Part shown: positions 5,132-7,212 of the stretch, piece after piece
Position numbering within the stretch: the first letter of the stretch is position 1
Layout: the number at the start of each line of letters is the position of its first letter
Assembly (NCBI GenBank): GCA_018644745.1
Contig: JABGPX010000200.1
Coordinates: forward strand, 1 to 7,212
DNA from: Spirochaetales bacterium
Lineage (GTDB): Bacteria > Spirochaetota > Spirochaetia > ARS1246
Direction of reading: 5' to 3'
Length of the DNA stretch: 7,212 nucleotides
The notes under the pieces: generated by a model
What the model was told of the DNA's origin: nothing
Seen by the model: only the letters and a program-made list of their open reading frames with translations
Databases searched by the model: none
Translations under genes and position numbers: made by a program

Positions 5132-5499
5132 TTTACCACCGCCTGCGGCCCGGTCATTATCATGTCCCGCAGCTCGCTAAGCTCATTTTTCAATGTCTCA
5201 ATCTCGGAACTATCATGAGCAAGCCTCGATGCACGGCTCCACGAATCAATTGAACTATTCAAAAGTCGAAGTCGAGAACTGGCTTTTTCCTTTTTCATCA
5301 TTGCCAAATATCGAAGTATATTTTCTCCATGCCAGCGCACCACAGAACCGGGATCTCCGAAGTCCGGAGCCGTGGCTTTGTCGGCTTTCAATTCTGCGTT
5401 TTCTCTTTCCAGCAGCTCACATTTTTCGCGGAGGTTTTCGGATGTCATTCCTTTCCACCTATTTGGGGCGGTCTTCGCCCCGTGAGTTTTTTGAGTCAT
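5128..5499 (-). CDS. Coiled-coil protein, possible small terminase subunit
   Basis: This 123-residue, charged, soluble protein has a leucine/glutamate-rich coiled coil at about 20-45 (SENLREKCELLERENAELK). A second helical region (about 60-115) ends in SEIETLKNELSELRDMI. It is the first confidently placed gene of the leftward packaging operon and is joined to the next gene by an ATGA overlap. Its position two genes before the terminase ATPase, its small size and its helical, oligomerising character fit a small terminase (TerS)-like DNA-recognition subunit, but I see no clear helix-turn-helix, so the assignment is positional. The ATG at 5499 has no Shine-Dalgarno. Instead TATAAT lies 5 nt before it, which suggests either a leaderless mRNA or coupling to an upstream frame ending in TAATG. 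Confidence 0.7.
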   Translation of the reverse strand: MTQKTHGAKTAPNRWKGMTSENLREKCELLERENAELKADKATAPDFGDPGSVVRWHGENILRYLAMMKKEKASSRLRLLNSSIDSWSRASRLAHDSSEIETLKNELSELRDMIMTGPQAVVK

Positions 5500-5789
5500 T
5501 AAAAATTATAAGAGGGACAGGGAGCCCCTGGCATGCCTGCCATCTCCCGGAATATCGCCCTATTCGCGTGCATATACGAACCCAATATTCCCGTCCCACT
5601 CGCAAATATTATTTCACATAGCGCAATTGAATTCAAGATAAATCGCAAAAAAAAATTATTTGTATTATGTACTTGGCGGAATGTAAATTTGGTTATTGAT
5701 ATATTAGGCGGGAATTCCGGGGGTGTCCAAGCATCACCTGGCCTGAGAAAACGCCGTCGCGACGATCTTCTGGGTTGTTTTTTGTGCAT
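5499..5789 (-). CDS. Doubtful small ORF upstream of packaging operon
   Basis: A 96-codon frame begins ATG at 5789 and ends TAA at 5501-5499, sharing one base with the next gene's ATG (TAATG). The close junction and the lack of a Shine-Dalgarno for the next gene make translational coupling possible. Against it, the predicted protein has an arginine-rich start (KKQPRRSSRRRFL), one moderately hydrophobic stretch near 48-72 and no family resemblance, and its own binding site is weak. It may be chance. Confidence 0.22.
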   Translation of the reverse strand: MHKKQPRRSSRRRFLRPGDAWTPPEFPPNISITKFTFRQVHNTNNFFLRFILNSIALCEIIFASGTGILGSYMHANRAIFREMAGMPGAPCPSYNF

Positions 5790-5867
5790 TTACCTGCCTT
5801 GTGATCAAACGGAAGAAATGAGTTAAAATCATTGTGCGAGAATAGAATTGTTTCGAGGTGATAAGTT
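5500..5867. promoter_or_regulatory. Divergent control region between packaging operon and HEPN gene
   Basis: These 368 bp separate the leftward packaging operon from the rightward HEPN gene and should carry both promoters. At the left end, on the minus strand, TATAAT (5510-5505) sits 5 nt before the operon's ATG. Just upstream is a two-part hairpin: GGGAG/CTCCC (5520-5524, 5544-5548) around TGGCA/TGCCA (5529-5533, 5538-5542), suitable as an operator. On the plus strand TAGAAT (5843-5848) could be a -10 for the HEPN gene. No strong -35 box is seen for either. Frames of about 95 codons cross the region on both strands, none with recognisable features; the leftward one ending at 5499 is noted below. 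Confidence 0.4.
5855..5861 (+). promoter_or_regulatory. Ribosome binding site of the HEPN gene
   Basis: GAGGTGA, complementary to the 16S rRNA 3' end, lies about 6-7 nt before the ATG at 5868 and fixes this start against internal ATG codons downstream (for example the one at residue 30). Confidence 0.75.
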
Positions 5868-6911
5868 ATGAGCGGAAAATCTAATACGCCAACCGACAGG
5901 AGTAATCCTGAGGCTTCGCAAGTTGACGAGGTGGTTGAAGGTGGCACAGATGTCATGGAAGTTTATGAGAAAGTTTGGTTGGAACACATTGTTAACAAGT
6001 GGCCGGACGCATGGGGTGATGATTTGCAGATATTGATCTATGGGGACTTCAAGCCCCCCGATAAAGATATAAATATTGAATCACTTGGGATTTTAATTAG
6101 TTCCACGAATATGGAAAAAACGGTAGTCAGAGATGCCCGGTGTGTCTTAAAGGCTAAAGTAAAACTATCGGAAATAAGTGTTGACGCACTTGAAGATGCT
6201 ATAAAACGAGTAAACATATTTGTAGGTGCAAGAACATTAGTGACATTCGGAAACTCGCCGTGTAGATGGTGGTCACATGTAATACATGGCAGCGGAAGCG
6301 GTATTGGGATAGTTGATTCTTTTTTTACAGATGAAAGCATCGAATCAACAATATCTGAAGTCTTAAAGCTGCGTGATGATATACGGAAAAAGGTTAATGC
6401 TGCTCTTTACTGGATAAGAGTACCAGGGAATCTCTTAATGGATGCCCATCGAGAAGATTTATTGCGTAGCTATGCTTCATATTGGAATGCCTTCGAATGT
6501 CTTGTAGATGTGATTTGTTTGTTAAAACCTCAAGAGAAGCTATTGAAAGCTGAAAAACATGCCCAAATAACCACTTTCATTAATGAAAGGAAAGGTGTAT
6601 TAACTCCGGCTGATATTCAGAAATGCTATACGGAGATTGTGAACCCGGGATTTGTAGGAAAGGCCAAACATGCCATAAGAACCTGTTTTAGTGAAACAGT
6701 TGCAAGCAATTATATCGATGATTGCTTTGATCATGAAAATGAAGATAAAAGACTCTACAATATTCGAAATGCCATAAATCATGGCGAAATCGATGGAGAG
6801 AACCTGCATTCGCGTATGCGCGTAAACTCTCGACTTAATGTACTGAGAATGATTATCTGGGGCATATTTGGCAGTATAGTTCGTTTTCCAGTTCATGCCA
6901 GTCTGAAGTGA
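5868..6911 (+). CDS. HEPN-domain protein (Apea-like), putative RNase / defence cargo
   Basis: This 347-residue soluble protein has a C-terminal helical domain with the HEPN signature: IRNAINHGE, where R300 and H305 form the Rx4H pair that makes up the RNase active site in HEPN dimers. About 85 residues upstream, SYWNAFECLVDVI resembles the first HEPN helix with its conserved WxAFE-type glutamate. This layout is like the Apea-type HEPN domain of phage-defence proteins. The N-terminal part (about 30-185), which may sense a trigger, is unrecognised. ATG 5868 follows a perfect GAGGTGA with 7 nt spacing. The gene stands alone, faces away from the packaging operon and is AT-richer than its neighbours, as is usual for morons carried by prophages and satellites. 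A role in abortive infection is inferred from the family; a non-catalytic regulatory HEPN remains possible. Confidence 0.75.
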   Translation: MSGKSNTPTDRSNPEASQVDEVVEGGTDVMEVYEKVWLEHIVNKWPDAWGDDLQILIYGDFKPPDKDINIESLGILISSTNMEKTVVRDARCVLKAKVKLSEISVDALEDAIKRVNIFVGARTLVTFGNSPCRWWSHVIHGSGSGIGIVDSFFTDESIESTISEVLKLRDDIRKKVNAALYWIRVPGNLLMDAHREDLLRSYASYWNAFECLVDVICLLKPQEKLLKAEKHAQITTFINERKGVLTPADIQKCYTEIVNPGFVGKAKHAIRTCFSETVASNYIDDCFDHENEDKRLYNIRNAINHGEIDGENLHSRMRVNSRLNVLRMIIWGIFGSIVRFPVHASLK

Positions 6912-6933
6912 ATATTAGCTACGGTTGCGATTT

Positions 6934-6957
6934 TTAGGATTATTCTGGACATCCTAA
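6934..6957 (+). terminator. Weak terminator-like hairpin between convergent genes
   Basis: TTAGGAT (6934-6940) pairs with ATCCTAA (6951-6957) around a 10-nt loop and is followed by only three T residues, 23 bp after the HEPN stop. The stem is short and AT-rich and overlaps the recombinase stop codon. It may end HEPN transcription inefficiently. Confidence 0.3.
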
Positions 6958-7212
6958 TTTCCTTCCTCATGTCGTTTGCCCAGCCGGTAAAATGTAGCCT
7001 TCGATAGGTCGAGTGTTTTCATGGCACCAACCGCCGGGATCATACCGGATTTCCATTTTTCATAGACTGCCGCCCAATTGTCCGGCTCAATGATCCGTGG
7101 GCGGCCAAGGTGTTTGCCTCGCCGTCTTGCCGCTTCTATGCCTTCCTTTTGCCGTTCTCTAATCGTATCGCGCTCCAATTCACTTAACGCCGCAAAAATT
7201 GAAAGAACGAAC
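6954..7212 (-). CDS. Small serine recombinase (resolvase/invertase), C-terminal part
   Basis: The frame is open to the window edge, so only the C-terminal 85 or so residues are present. The edge sequence SIFAALSELERDTIRERQKEGIEAAR continues the long E helix of resolvase/invertase proteins, followed by the RRGKHLGRPR hinge and a helix-turn-helix of the HTH_7 type (WKSGMIPAVGAMKTLDLSKATFYRLGKR). The catalytic serine domain is outside the window. A TTG at 7178 is not the start, because the family sequence continues beyond it. The size suggests a DNA invertase/resolvase rather than a large serine integrase, so it more likely resolves multimers or inverts a segment than integrates the element at tRNA-Phe. 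It converges with the HEPN gene. Confidence 0.9.
   Translation of the reverse strand, partial: FVLSIFAALSELERDTIRERQKEGIEAARRRGKHLGRPRIIEPDNWAAVYEKWKSGMIPAVGAMKTLDLSKATFYRLGKRHEEGN

Larger units (their letters stand above)
2309..7212. mobile_element. Integrated phage-like or satellite element (one end; continues past the window)
   Basis: The left boundary is the tRNA-Phe 3' scar. Inside are a split terminase, associated small packaging-operon genes, an HEPN-domain cargo gene in opposite orientation and a serine recombinase fragment. Chromosomal-type genes lie only to the left of the scar. Only one or two recognisable packaging functions are present, and no portal or head genes lie between the terminase and the att site, so the element is either a decayed prophage or a satellite that relies on a helper for capsids. 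The other att copy, and probably the integrase, should lie beyond 7212. Confidence 0.65.

Noticed and set aside
5533..5826. A 97-codon rightward frame in the divergent control region
   Set aside because: No ribosome binding site, no family resemblance, and it crosses the hairpin next to the packaging operon promoter; likely chance.

Overview
The window is bacterial chromosome (left, about 1-2308) joined to the end of an integrated phage-like element (right, about 2309-7212). Base composition is mid-range, somewhat more GC-rich on the left and clearly AT-richer from about 5550 to 6950. The set of genes on the left (an extended SDR reductase tail, a steroid 5-alpha-reductase-like membrane protein, an outer-membrane-type barrel protein) points to a Gram-negative, double-membraned bacterium. 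A spirochaete would fit, but that is a guess from gene content and not a phylogenetic result.

Chromosomal side. The C-terminal end of an NAD(P)-dependent SDR-family epimerase/reductase reads rightward and stops at 298. It converges, 10 bp apart, on a leftward gene series: an exported beta-barrel-like protein (1506-2102), a small conserved cytoplasmic protein of unknown function (1149-1436) and a 5-alpha-reductase-family protein (309-1067). Between the first two of these lies a short block of GC-rich 12-bp tandem repeats. At 2270-2300 there is a clean rho-independent terminator for leftward transcription. Directly upstream of it (2309-2352) is the 3' half of a tRNA-Phe gene whose 5' half is missing. 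This is the expected scar of integration into a tRNA gene: the terminator and flank are the original downstream context of the tRNA, and the intact copy should lie beyond the right edge of the window.

Element side. After a roughly 370-bp noncoding arm with an 11-bp tandem repeat comes a tightly packed leftward operon, in transcription order: a coiled-coil protein (5128-5499, possible small terminase), a 69-residue Cys-rich protein (4922-5131), a terminase ATPase (4260-4925), a terminase nuclease (3473-4270) and an unrecognised helical protein (2723-3463), then a terminator. Genes overlap by ATGA or similar junctions, so translational coupling is likely. The large terminase is split into two polypeptides exactly between its ATPase and RNase H-like nuclease domains, and the nuclease ORF has its own well-placed ribosome binding site. 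No portal, protease or capsid gene follows before the att scar, so this is either a degraded prophage or a satellite-like element.

Divergent from the packaging operon is a single rightward gene (5868-6911) with a C-terminal HEPN-type Rx4H motif, a candidate RNase/abortive-infection cargo gene. It converges on the C-terminal part of a small serine recombinase (6954-7212, leftward, start outside the window). The most interesting features are the split terminase, the HEPN cargo gene and the tRNA-Phe att scar, which together suggest a packaging-competent but capsid-less element carrying a defence gene.
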